A stretch of 64,000 bases of DNA, taken from NCBI RefSeq assembly GCF_963662255.1, contig NW_026912147.1, positions 1-64,000 of the forward strand, written 5' to 3'. A program made the position numbers and the translations under genes. How positions within the stretch are numbered: the first letter of the stretch is position 1; each line of letters starts with the position of its first letter. Below the pieces are notes generated by a model that made no database searches, had not been told where the DNA came from, and worked only from the letters and a program-made list of their open reading frames with translations. Positions 1 to 12,543 of the stretch are shown here, in pieces. This stretch comes from Cinclus cinclus. Taxonomy: Eukaryota > Chordata > Aves > Passeriformes > Cinclidae.

Positions 1-1546
1 CTAACCCTAACCCTAACCCTAACCCTAACCCTAACCCTAACCCTAACCCTAACCCTAACCCTAACCCTAACCCTAACCCTAACCCTAACCCTAACCCTAA
101 CCCTAACCCTAACCCTAACCCTAACCCTAACCCTAACCCTAACCCTAACCCTAACCCTAACCCTAACCCTAACCCTAACCCTAACCCTAACCCTAACCCT
201 AACCCTAACCCTAACCCTAACCCTAACCCTAACCCTAACCCTAACCCTAACCCTAACCCTAACCCTAACCCTAACCCTAACCCTAACCCTAACCCTAACC
301 CTAACCCTAACCCTAACCCTAACCCTAACCCTAACCCTAACCCTAACCCTAACCCTAACCCTAACCCTAACCCTAACCCTAACCCTAACCCTAACCCTAA
401 CCCTAACCCTAACCCTAACCCTAACCCTAACCCTAACCCTAACCCTAACCCTAACCCTAACCCTAACCCTAACCCTAACCCTAACCCTAACCCTAACCCT
501 AACCCTAACCCTAACCCTAACCCTAACCCTAACCCTAACCCTAACCCTAACCCTAACCCTAACCCTAACCCTAACCCTAACCCTAACCCTAACCCTAACC
601 CTAACCCTAACCCTAACCCTAACCCTAACCCTAACCCTAACCCTAACCCTAACCCTAACCCTAACCCTAACCCTAACCCTAACCCTAACCCTAACCCTAA
701 CCCTAACCCTAACCCTAACCCTAACCCTAACCCTAACCCTAACCCTAACCCTAACCCTAACCCTAACCCTAACCCTAACCCTAACCCTAACCCTAACCCT
801 AACCCTAACCCTAACCCTAACCCTAACCCTAACCCTAACCCTAACCCTAACCCTAACCCTAACCCTAACCCTAACCCTAACCCTAACCCTAACCCTAACC
901 CTAACCCTAACCCTAACCCTAACCCTAACCCTAACCCTAACCCTAACCCTAACCCTAACCCTAACCCTAACCCTAACCCTAACCCTAACCCTAACCCTAA
1001 CCCTAACCCTAACCCTAACCCTAACCCTAACCCTAACCCTAACCCTAACCCTAACCCTAACCCTAACCCTAACCCTAACCCTAACCCTAACCCTAACCCT
1101 AACCCTAACCCTAACCCTAACCCTAACCCTAACCCTAACCCTAACCCTAACCCTAACCCTAACCCTAACCCTAACCCTAACCCTAACCCTAACCCTAACC
1201 CTAACCCTAACCCTAACCCTAACCCTAACCCTAACCCTAACCCTAACCCTAACCCTAACCCTAACCCTAACCCTAACCCTAACCCTAACCCTAACCCTAA
1301 CCCTAACCCTAACCCTAACCCTAACCCTAACCCTAACCCTAACCCTAACCCTAACCCTAACCCTAACCCTAACCCTAACCCTAACCCTAACCCTAACCCT
1401 AACCCTAACCCTAACCCTAACCCTAACCCTAACCCTAACCCTAACCCTAACCCTAACCCTAACCCTAACCCTAACCCTAACCCTAACCCTAACCCTAACC
1501 CTAACCCTAACCCTAACCCTAACCCTAACCCTAACCCTAACCCTAA

Positions 1547-1551
1547 CCTAA
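1547..1551. repeat. Five-base CCTAA variant in the telomere
   Basis: A single telomeric unit lacks one C and shifts the register by one base. It could be a telomerase slip or a sequencing or consensus error in a homopolymer-like context. Confidence 0.85.
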
Positions 1552-2757
1552 CCCTAACCCTAACCCTAACCCTAACCCTAACCCTAACCCTAACCCTAAC
1601 CCTAACCCTAACCCTAACCCTAACCCTAACCCTAACCCTAACCCTAACCCTAACCCTAACCCTAACCCTAACCCTAACCCTAACCCTAACCCTAACCCTA
1701 ACCCTAACCCTAACCCTAACCCTAACCCTAACCCTAACCCTAACCCTAACCCTAACCCTAACCCTAACCCTAACCCTAACCCTAACCCTAACCCTAACCC
1801 TAACCCTAACCCTAACCCTAACCCTAACCCTAACCCTAACCCTAACCCTAACCCTAACCCTAACCCTAACCCTAACCCTAACCCTAACCCTAACCCTAAC
1901 CCTAACCCTAACCCTAACCCTAACCCTAACCCTAACCCTAACCCTAACCCTAACCCTAACCCTAACCCTAACCCTAACCCTAACCCTAACCCTAACCCTA
2001 ACCCTAACCCTAACCCTAACCCTAACCCTAACCCTAACCCTAACCCTAACCCTAACCCTAACCCTAACCCTAACCCTAACCCTAACCCTAACCCTAACCC
2101 TAACCCTAACCCTAACCCTAACCCTAACCCTAACCCTAACCCTAACCCTAACCCTAACCCTAACCCTAACCCTAACCCTAACCCTAACCCTAACCCTAAC
2201 CCTAACCCTAACCCTAACCCTAACCCTAACCCTAACCCTAACCCTAACCCTAACCCTAACCCTAACCCTAACCCTAACCCTAACCCTAACCCTAACCCTA
2301 ACCCTAACCCTAACCCTAACCCTAACCCTAACCCTAACCCTAACCCTAACCCTAACCCTAACCCTAACCCTAACCCTAACCCTAACCCTAACCCTAACCC
2401 TAACCCTAACCCTAACCCTAACCCTAACCCTAACCCTAACCCTAACCCTAACCCTAACCCTAACCCTAACCCTAACCCTAACCCTAACCCTAACCCTAAC
2501 CCTAACCCTAACCCTAACCCTAACCCTAACCCTAACCCTAACCCTAACCCTAACCCTAACCCTAACCCTAACCCTAACCCTAACCCTAACCCTAACCCTA
2601 ACCCTAACCCTAACCCTAACCCTAACCCTAACCCTAACCCTAACCCTAACCCTAACCCTAACCCTAACCCTAACCCTAACCCTAACCCTAACCCTAACCC
2701 TAACCCTAACCCTAACCCTAACCCTAACCCTAACCCTAACCCTAACCCTAACCCTAA

Positions 2758-2762
2758 CCTAA
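2758..2762. repeat. Five-base CCTAA variant in the telomere
   Basis: This is the second isolated one-base-short unit, 1,211 bp inward from the first. The hexamers on both sides are canonical. Confidence 0.85.
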
Positions 2763-5700
2763 CCCTAACCCTAACCCTAACCCTAACCCTAACCCTAACC
2801 CTAACCCTAACCCTAACCCTAACCCTAACCCTAACCCTAACCCTAACCCTAACCCTAACCCTAACCCTAACCCTAACCCTAACCCTAACCCTAACCCTAA
2901 CCCTAACCCTAACCCTAACCCTAACCCTAACCCTAACCCTAACCCTAACCCTAACCCTAACCCTAACCCTAACCCTAACCCTAACCCTAACCCTAACCCT
3001 AACCCTAACCCTAACCCTAACCCTAACCCTAACCCTAACCCTAACCCTAACCCTAACCCTAACCCTAACCCTAACCCTAACCCTAACCCTAACCCTAACC
3101 CTAACCCTAACCCTAACCCTAACCCTAACCCTAACCCTAACCCTAACCCTAACCCTAACCCTAACCCTAACCCTAACCCTAACCCTAACCCTAACCCTAA
3201 CCCTAACCCTAACCCTAACCCTAACCCTAACCCTAACCCTAACCCTAACCCTAACCCTAACCCTAACCCTAACCCTAACCCTAACCCTAACCCTAACCCT
3301 AACCCTAACCCTAACCCTAACCCTAACCCTAACCCTAACCCTAACCCTAACCCTAACCCTAACCCTAACCCTAACCCTAACCCTAACCCTAACCCTAACC
3401 CTAACCCTAACCCTAACCCTAACCCTAACCCTAACCCTAACCCTAACCCTAACCCTAACCCTAACCCTAACCCTAACCCTAACCCTAACCCTAACCCTAA
3501 CCCTAACCCTAACCCTAACCCTAACCCTAACCCTAACCCTAACCCTAACCCTAACCCTAACCCTAACCCTAACCCTAACCCTAACCCTAACCCTAACCCT
3601 AACCCTAACCCTAACCCTAACCCTAACCCTAACCCTAACCCTAACCCTAACCCTAACCCTAACCCTAACCCTAACCCTAACCCTAACCCTAACCCTAACC
3701 CTAACCCTAACCCTAACCCTAACCCTAACCCTAACCCTAACCCTAACCCTAACCCTAACCCTAACCCTAACCCTAACCCTAACCCTAACCCTAACCCTAA
3801 CCCTAACCCTAACCCTAACCCTAACCCTAACCCTAACCCTAACCCTAACCCTAACCCTAACCCTAACCCTAACCCTAACCCTAACCCTAACCCTAACCCT
3901 AACCCTAACCCTAACCCTAACCCTAACCCTAACCCTAACCCTAACCCTAACCCTAACCCTAACCCTAACCCTAACCCTAACCCTAACCCTAACCCTAACC
4001 CTAACCCTAACCCTAACCCTAACCCTAACCCTAACCCTAACCCTAACCCTAACCCTAACCCTAACCCTAACCCTAACCCTAACCCTAACCCTAACCCTAA
4101 CCCTAACCCTAACCCTAACCCTAACCCTAACCCTAACCCTAACCCTAACCCTAACCCTAACCCTAACCCTAACCCTAACCCTAACCCTAACCCTAACCCT
4201 AACCCTAACCCTAACCCTAACCCTAACCCTAACCCTAACCCTAACCCTAACCCTAACCCTAACCCTAACCCTAACCCTAACCCTAACCCTAACCCTAACC
4301 CTAACCCTAACCCTAACCCTAACCCTAACCCTAACCCTAACCCTAACCCTAACCCTAACCCTAACCCTAACCCTAACCCTAACCCTAACCCTAACCCTAA
4401 CCCTAACCCTAACCCTAACCCTAACCCTAACCCTAACCCTAACCCTAACCCTAACCCTAACCCTAACCCTAACCCTAACCCTAACCCTAACCCTAACCCT
4501 AACCCTAACCCTAACCCTAACCCTAACCCTAACCCTAACCCTAACCCTAACCCTAACCCTAACCCTAACCCTAACCCTAACCCTAACCCTAACCCTAACC
4601 CTAACCCTAACCCTAACCCTAACCCTAACCCTAACCCTAACCCTAACCCTAACCCTAACCCTAACCCTAACCCTAACCCTAACCCTAACCCTAACCCTAA
4701 CCCTAACCCTAACCCTAACCCTAACCCTAACCCTAACCCTAACCCTAACCCTAACCCTAACCCTAACCCTAACCCTAACCCTAACCCTAACCCTAACCCT
4801 AACCCTAACCCTAACCCTAACCCTAACCCTAACCCTAACCCTAACCCTAACCCTAACCCTAACCCTAACCCTAACCCTAACCCTAACCCTAACCCTAACC
4901 CTAACCCTAACCCTAACCCTAACCCTAACCCTAACCCTAACCCTAACCCTAACCCTAACCCTAACCCTAACCCTAACCCTAACCCTAACCCTAACCCTAA
5001 CCCTAACCCTAACCCTAACCCTAACCCTAACCCTAACCCTAACCCTAACCCTAACCCTAACCCTAACCCTAACCCTAACCCTAACCCTAACCCTAACCCT
5101 AACCCTAACCCTAACCCTAACCCTAACCCTAACCCTAACCCTAACCCTAACCCTAACCCTAACCCTAACCCTAACCCTAACCCTAACCCTAACCCTAACC
5201 CTAACCCTAACCCTAACCCTAACCCTAACCCTAACCCTAACCCTAACCCTAACCCTAACCCTAACCCTAACCCTAACCCTAACCCTAACCCTAACCCTAA
5301 CCCTAACCCTAACCCTAACCCTAACCCTAACCCTAACCCTAACCCTAACCCTAACCCTAACCCTAACCCTAACCCTAACCCTAACCCTAACCCTAACCCT
5401 AACCCTAACCCTAACCCTAACCCTAACCCTAACCCTAACCCTAACCCTAACCCTAACCCTAACCCTAACCCTAACCCTAACCCTAACCCTAACCCTAACC
5501 CTAACCCTAACCCTAACCCTAACCCTAACCCTAACCCTAACCCTAACCCTAACCCTAACCCTAACCCTAACCCTAACCCTAACCCTAACCCTAACCCTAA
5601 CCCTAACCCTAACCCTAACCCTAACCCTAACCCTAACCCTAACCCTAACCCTAACCCTAACCCTAACCCTAACCCTAACCCTAACCCTAACCCTAACCCT

Positions 5701-7628
5701 AACCCTAACCCTAACCCTAACCCTAACCCTAACCCTAACCCTAACCCTAACCCTAACCCTAACCCTAACCCTAACCCTAACCCTAACCCTAACCCTAACC
5801 CTAACCCTAACCCTAACCCTAACCCTAACCCTAACCCTAACCCTAACCCTAACCCTAACCCTAACCCTAACCCTAACCCTAACCCTAACCCTAACCCTAA
5901 CCCTAACCCTAACCCTAACCCTAACCCTAACCCTAACCCTAACCCTAACCCTAACCCTAACCCTAACCCTAACCCTAACCCTAACCCTAACCCTAACCCT
6001 AACCCTAACCCTAACCCTAACCCTAACCCTAACCCTAACCCTAACCCTAACCCTAACCCTAACCCTAACCCTAACCCTAACCCTAACCCTAACCCTAACC
6101 CTAACCCTAACCCTAACCCTAACCCTAACCCTAACCCTAACCCTAACCCTAACCCTAACCCTAACCCTAACCCTAACCCTAACCCTAACCCTAACCCTAA
6201 CCCTAACCCTAACCCTAACCCTAACCCTAACCCTAACCCTAACCCTAACCCTAACCCTAACCCTAACCCTAACCCTAACCCTAACCCTAACCCTAACCCT
6301 AACCCTAACCCTAACCCTAACCCTAACCCTAACCCTAACCCTAACCCTAACCCTAACCCTAACCCTAACCCTAACCCTAACCCTAACCCTAACCCTAACC
6401 CTAACCCTAACCCTAACCCTAACCCTAACCCTAACCCTAACCCTAACCCTAACCCTAACCCTAACCCTAACCCTAACCCTAACCCTAACCCTAACCCTAA
6501 CCCTAACCCTAACCCTAACCCTAACCCTAACCCTAACCCTAACCCTAACCCTAACCCTAACCCTAACCCTAACCCTAACCCTAACCCTAACCCTAACCCT
6601 AACCCTAACCCTAACCCTAACCCTAACCCTAACCCTAACCCTAACCCTAACCCTAACCCTAACCCTAACCCTAACCCTAACCCTAACCCTAACCCTAACC
6701 CTAACCCTAACCCTAACCCTAACCCTAACCCTAACCCTAACCCTAACCCTAACCCTAACCCTAACCCTAACCCTAACCCTAACCCTAACCCTAACCCTAA
6801 CCCTAACCCTAACCCTAACCCTAACCCTAACCCTAACCCTAACCCTAACCCTAACCCTAACCCTAACCCTAACCCTAACCCTAACCCTAACCCTAACCCT
6901 AACCCTAACCCTAACCCTAACCCTAACCCTAACCCTAACCCTAACCCTAACCCTAACCCTAACCCTAACCCTAACCCTAACCCTAACCCTAACCCTAACC
7001 CTAACCCTAACCCTAACCCTAACCCTAACCCTAACCCTAACCCTAACCCTAACCCTAACCCTAACCCTAACCCTAACCCTAACCCTAACCCTAACCCTAA
7101 CCCTAACCCTAACCCTAACCCTAACCCTAACCCTAACCCTAACCCTAACCCTAACCCTAACCCTAACCCTAACCCTAACCCTAACCCTAACCCTAACCCT
7201 AACCCTAACCCTAACCCTAACCCTAACCCTAACCCTAACCCTAACCCTAACCCTAACCCTAACCCTAACCCTAACCCTAACCCTAACCCTAACCCTAACC
7301 CTAACCCTAACCCTAACCCTAACCCTAACCCTAACCCTAACCCTAACCCTAACCCTAACCCTAACCCTAACCCTAACCCTAACCCTAACCCTAACCCTAA
7401 CCCTAACCCTAACCCTAACCCTAACCCTAACCCTAACCCTAACCCTAACCCTAACCCTAACCCTAACCCTAACCCTAACCCTAACCCTAACCCTAACCCT
7501 AACCCTAACCCTAACCCTAACCCTAACCCTAACCCTAACCCTAACCCTAACCCTAACCCTAACCCTAACCCTAACCCTAACCCTAACCCTAACCCTAACC
7601 CTAACCCTAACCCTAACCCTAACCCTAA

Positions 7629-7633
7629 CCTAA
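7629..7633. repeat. Five-base CCTAA variant in the telomere
   Basis: This is the third isolated one-base-short unit. It follows 811 uninterrupted canonical hexamers, which is the longest pure run in the window. Confidence 0.85.
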
Positions 7634-9025
7634 CCCTAACCCTAACCCTAACCCTAACCCTAACCCTAACCCTAACCCTAACCCTAACCCTAACCCTAAC
7701 CCTAACCCTAACCCTAACCCTAACCCTAACCCTAACCCTAACCCTAACCCTAACCCTAACCCTAACCCTAACCCTAACCCTAACCCTAACCCTAACCCTA
7801 ACCCTAACCCTAACCCTAACCCTAACCCTAACCCTAACCCTAACCCTAACCCTAACCCTAACCCTAACCCTAACCCTAACCCTAACCCTAACCCTAACCC
7901 TAACCCTAACCCTAACCCTAACCCTAACCCTAACCCTAACCCTAACCCTAACCCTAACCCTAACCCTAACCCTAACCCTAACCCTAACCCTAACCCTAAC
8001 CCTAACCCTAACCCTAACCCTAACCCTAACCCTAACCCTAACCCTAACCCTAACCCTAACCCTAACCCTAACCCTAACCCTAACCCTAACCCTAACCCTA
8101 ACCCTAACCCTAACCCTAACCCTAACCCTAACCCTAACCCTAACCCTAACCCTAACCCTAACCCTAACCCTAACCCTAACCCTAACCCTAACCCTAACCC
8201 TAACCCTAACCCTAACCCTAACCCTAACCCTAACCCTAACCCTAACCCTAACCCTAACCCTAACCCTAACCCTAACCCTAACCCTAACCCTAACCCTAAC
8301 CCTAACCCTAACCCTAACCCTAACCCTAACCCTAACCCTAACCCTAACCCTAACCCTAACCCTAACCCTAACCCTAACCCTAACCCTAACCCTAACCCTA
8401 ACCCTAACCCTAACCCTAACCCTAACCCTAACCCTAACCCTAACCCTAACCCTAACCCTAACCCTAACCCTAACCCTAACCCTAACCCTAACCCTAACCC
8501 TAACCCTAACCCTAACCCTAACCCTAACCCTAACCCTAACCCTAACCCTAACCCTAACCCTAACCCTAACCCTAACCCTAACCCTAACCCTAACCCTAAC
8601 CCTAACCCTAACCCTAACCCTAACCCTAACCCTAACCCTAACCCTAACCCTAACCCTAACCCTAACCCTAACCCTAACCCTAACCCTAACCCTAACCCTA
8701 ACCCTAACCCTAACCCTAACCCTAACCCTAACCCTAACCCTAACCCTAACCCTAACCCTAACCCTAACCCTAACCCTAACCCTAACCCTAACCCTAACCC
8801 TAACCCTAACCCTAACCCTAACCCTAACCCTAACCCTAACCCTAACCCTAACCCTAACCCTAACCCTAACCCTAACCCTAACCCTAACCCTAACCCTAAC
8901 CCTAACCCTAACCCTAACCCTAACCCTAACCCTAACCCTAACCCTAACCCTAACCCTAACCCTAACCCTAACCCTAACCCTAACCCTAACCCTAACCCTA
9001 ACCCTAACCCTAACCCTAACCCTAA

Positions 9026-9364
9026 CCCCTAACCCCTAACCCCTAACCCTAACCCTAACCCTAACCCTAACCCTAACCCTAACCCTAACCCTAACCCTAA
9101 CCCTAACCCTAACCCTAACCCTAACCCTAACCCTAACCCTAACCCTAACCCTAACCCCAACCCCAAACCCTAACCCTAACCCTAACCCTAACCCTAACCC
9201 TAACCCTAACCCCTAACCCTAACCCTAACCCTAACCCTAACCCTAACCCTAACCCTAACCCTAACCCCTAACCCTAACCCTAACCCTAACCCTAACCCTA
9301 ACCCTAACCCTAACCCTAACCCCTAACCCTAACCCTAACCCTAACCCTAACCCCATAACCCTAA
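9026..9364. repeat. Proximal telomere variant-repeat zone
   Basis: The innermost 339 bp of the telomere mixes CCCTAA with variant units. Three CCCCTAA lie in a row at 9026-9046. CCCCAA then CCCCAAA occupy 9155-9167. Single CCCCTAA units sit at 9210-9216, 9265-9271 and 9320-9326, and CCCCATAA is at 9351-9358. Between them lie exact runs of CCCTAA (18, 7, 8, 8 and 4 units). Variant-rich proximal telomere is well known in mammals. It marks sequence that telomerase no longer renews and that changes by mutation and local duplication. Confidence 0.95.
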
Positions 9365-9372
9365 TATTCTAC
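9359..9372. other. Junction of telomere and subtelomeric repeat
   Basis: The last CCCTAA (9359-9364) runs directly into a module reading TATTCTACTGATCC. Intact copies of that module further in, for example near 10130-10146 and 12107-12124, read GGCTAATATTCTACTGATCC. CTAA is therefore common to the telomere side and the repeat side. The junction looks like a telomere joined inside a 220-bp repeat at a 4-bp CTAA microhomology, either by healing or by fusion of a broken end. Confidence 0.75.
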
Positions 9373-9550
9373 TGATCCTTTGTGACGCCACGGGGCGTAA
9401 AAGGGCCAGGGATGAATTGTGAAAGCATGGTTCCCAATAAACACAAGGAAATATTAGGACACCATGGAGGCCAAGAATCAAATGGTTCATTGTGACATGA
9501 AGTGGCCTAAAATGGCATGGGATGCATTGTGACACCATAGGGGTCAAGAG

Positions 9551-10470
9551 AAGAAAAGAACCATTGTGACCCAGTGGAGGCTAACAATCTAATGGTCCAT
9601 TCTGACACCAATGGGCCTAAAAGTGCATGGGATGAATTGTGACAACATGGGGCCCAATAGAACCTAGGAACAATTATAACACCATGGAGGCCAAGAATGA
9701 AACGATTCATGGCGACATCATGTGACCTAAAGGGGCATGGGATGCATTGTGACACCACAGGGGTTAAGAGAAGCAAGGAACCATTGTGACCCATTGGAGA
9801 CTAACAATCTAATGATCCATTGTGACACCAATGGTCCTAAAAGGGCCAGGGATGAATTGTGACAGCATGGCGCCCAATAGAACCTAGGAACTATTATGAC
9901 ACCATGGAGGCCAAGAATCAAATGATTCATTGTGACATGAAGTGGCCTAAAAGGGCATGGGATGCATTGTGACACCATAGGGGTCAAGAGAAGCAAGGAA
10001 CCATTGTGACCCAATGGAAGATAACATTCTAATGATCCCTTGTGACACCAATGGGCCTAAAACGACATGGGATGAATTGTGAAAACACAGGGGTTAAGAG
10101 AAGCAAGGAACCATTGTGACCCAATGGAGGATAATATTCTACTGATCCCTTGTGACACCAGGGGTCCTAAAAGGGCCAGGGATGAATTGTAACCGCATGG
10201 AGCCTAATACCAGCAAGGAACTATTAGGACACCATGGAGGCCAAGAATCAAATGATTCATTGTGACACCAAGTGGTCTAAAAGGGTATGGGTTGCATTGT
10301 GGCACCACAGGGGTTAAGCGAGGTTAGGAACCATTGTAACCCAACTGAGGCTAACAATCTAATGATCCCTTTTGACACCAGGGGATGTGAAAGGGCCAGG
10401 GATGGATTGTGAAAGCATGGTTCCCAATAAAAACATGGAAATATTATGACACCCGAGAGGCCAAGAATCA
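9551..10470. repeat. Block duplication inside the 220-bp array, copy 1
   Basis: This block shares rare variants with 11748-12448. Examples are AAGAAAAGAACC, the string ATGGAAGATAACATTC, the CGCATGGAGCCTAATACC module and GGTATGGGTTGCATTGTGGC. The offset is 2197 bp at the left and 1977 bp further in, so copy 2 lacks exactly one 220-bp dimer. Block ends are approximate. Confidence 0.75.
9821..10040. repeat. Reference 220-bp dimer (six 37-bp modules)
   Basis: This is a clean example of the dimer, with modules at 9821, 9858, 9895, 9931, 9968 and 10005. Each begins TGTGAC or TATGAC. The first three and last three are paralogous half-units, which is most obvious in the shared GGCCTAAAAGGGC-like string of modules 1 and 4. 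The next dimer starts at 10041. Confidence 0.9.
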
Positions 10471-11747
10471 AATGTTCCATTGTGACACCAAGTGGTCTAA
10501 AAGGGCATGGGATGCATTGTGACACCATAGGGGTTAGGAGAAGCAAGGAACCATTGTGAACCAGTGGAGGCTAATATTCTACTGATCCTTTGTGACACCA
10601 CGGGGTGTAAAAGATCCAGGGATGAATTGCGAAAGCATGGTTCCCAATAAACACATGGAAATATTATGACACCGTAGAGGCCAAGAATCAAATGATTCAT
10701 TGTGACATCAAGTGGCCTAAATGGGCATGGGATGCATTGCCACACCATAGGGGTTAGGAGAAGCAAGGAACCATTGTGAACCAGTGGAGGCTAACAACCT
10801 AATGATCCATTGCGACACCAATGGTCCTAAAAGGGCCAGGGATGAGTTGTGACAGCGTGGGGCCCAATAGAAGCAAGGAACTATTATGACACCATGGAGG
10901 CCAAGAATCAAATGATTCATTGTGACATGAAGTGGCCTAAAAGTGAATGGGATGCATTGTCACACCATAGGGGTTAGGAGAAGCAAGGAATCATTGTGAC
11001 CCACTGGAGGCTAACGGTCTAATGATCCCTTTTAACACCAATGAGCCTAAAAGGACATGGGATGAATTGTGAAACCACAGGGGTAAAGAGAAGCAAGGAA
11101 CAATTGTGACCAAATGGAGGCTAATATTCTACTGATCCTTTGTGACACCAGGGGTCCTAAAAGGGCAGGGATGAATTGTGAAAGCATGGTGCCCAATAAA
11201 CACATGGAAATATTGTGACACCATAGAGAGCAAGAATCAAATGATTCATTGTGACATCAAGTGGCCTAAATGGGCTTGGGATGCATTGCCACACCATAGG
11301 GGTTAGTAGAAGCAAGGAATCATTGTGACCCAGTGGAGGCTAACATTCTAATGATCCCTTTTGACACCAATGGGCCTAAAAGGGCCAGGGATGAATTGTG
11401 ACCGCATGGGGCCTAATACCAGCAAGGAACTATTATGACACCATGGAGCCCAAGAATCAAATGATTCATTGTGACATCAAGTGGTCTAAAAGGGCAGGGG
11501 ATGCATTGTCACACCATAGGGGTCAAGAGAAGCAAGGAACCATTGTGACCCAATGGAGGCTAACAATCTAATGATCCCTTTTCACAAGGGGATGTGAAAG
11601 GGCCAGGGATGGATTGTGAAAGCATGGTTCCCAATAAAAACATGGAAATATTATGACACCATAGAGGCCAAGAATCAAATGTTCCATTGTGAAACCAAGT
11701 GGTCTAAAAGGGCATGGGACGCATTGTGACACCACAGGGGTTAAGAG

Positions 11748-12448
11748 AAGAAAAGAACCATTGTGACCCAGTGGAGGCTAACAATCTAATGGTCCATTCT
11801 GACACCAATGGGCCTAAAAGTGCATGGGATGAATTGTGACAAGATGGGGCCAAATAGAACCTAGGAACCATTATGACACCATGGAGGCCAAGAATCAAAT
11901 GATTCATTGTGACATGAAGTGGCCTAAAAGGGCATGGGATGCATTGTGACACCATAGGGGTCAAGAGAAGCAAGGAGCCATTGTGACCCAATGGAAGATA
12001 ACATTCTAATGATCCCTTGTGACACCAATGGGCCTAAAAGGACATGGGATGAATTGTGAAAACACAGGGGTTAAGAGAAGCAAGGAACCATTGTGACCCA
12101 ATGGAGGCTAATATTCTACTGATCCCTTGTGACACCAGGGGTCCTAAAAGGGCCAGGGATGAATTGTAACCGCATGGAGCCTAATACCAGCAAGGAACTA
12201 TTAGGACACCATGGAGGCCAAGAATCAAATGATTCATTGTGACACCAAGTTGTCTAAAAGGGTATGGGTTGCATTGTGGCACCACAGGGGTTAAGCGAGG
12301 TTAGGAACCATTGTGACCCAATGGAGGCTAACAATCTAATGATCCCTTTTCACAAGGGGATGTGAAAGGGCCAGGGATGGATTGTGAAAGCATGGTTCCC
12401 AATAAAAACATGGAAATATTATGACACCCGAGAGGCCAAGAATCAAAT
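11748..12448. repeat. Block duplication inside the 220-bp array, copy 2
   Basis: This is the partner of 9551-10470, sharing the same uncommon variants but one 220-bp dimer shorter. It also carries a 2-bp-shorter form near 12351 (TTTCACAAGGGG in place of TTTGACACCAGGGG). That form recurs near 11580, so some exchange occurred between neighbouring dimers. Block ends are approximate. Confidence 0.7.
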
Positions 12449-12543
12449 GATACATTGTGGCATCAAGCGGTCTATAAGGGCATGGGATGCATTGTGGCAC
12501 CACAGGGGTTAAGCGAAGAAAGGAACCATTGTGACGCAATGGA

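Larger units (their letters stand above)
1..9025. repeat. Telomere, near-perfect CCCTAA (TTAGGG) array
   Basis: This is the terminal telomeric repeat written as its C-rich strand, so the chromosome end is to the left and the G-rich 3' strand is the complement. Register arithmetic gives 257, 201, 811 and 232 uninterrupted hexamers, about 1,501 in all, separated by three five-base CCTAA units at 1547-1551, 2758-2762 and 7629-7633. No other sequence change was seen. TTAGGG arrays are maintained by telomerase and bound by shelterin in vertebrates. The length and purity indicate a real chromosome end rather than an old interstitial site, which would normally have diverged. The first bases start inside a hexamer, so the true end may lie beyond the assembled sequence. 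Confidence 0.99.

Noticed and set aside
9430..9445. AATAAA polyadenylation signals in some 37-bp modules
   Set aside because: They are variants of CCCAATAG within the tandem repeat, with no associated gene.
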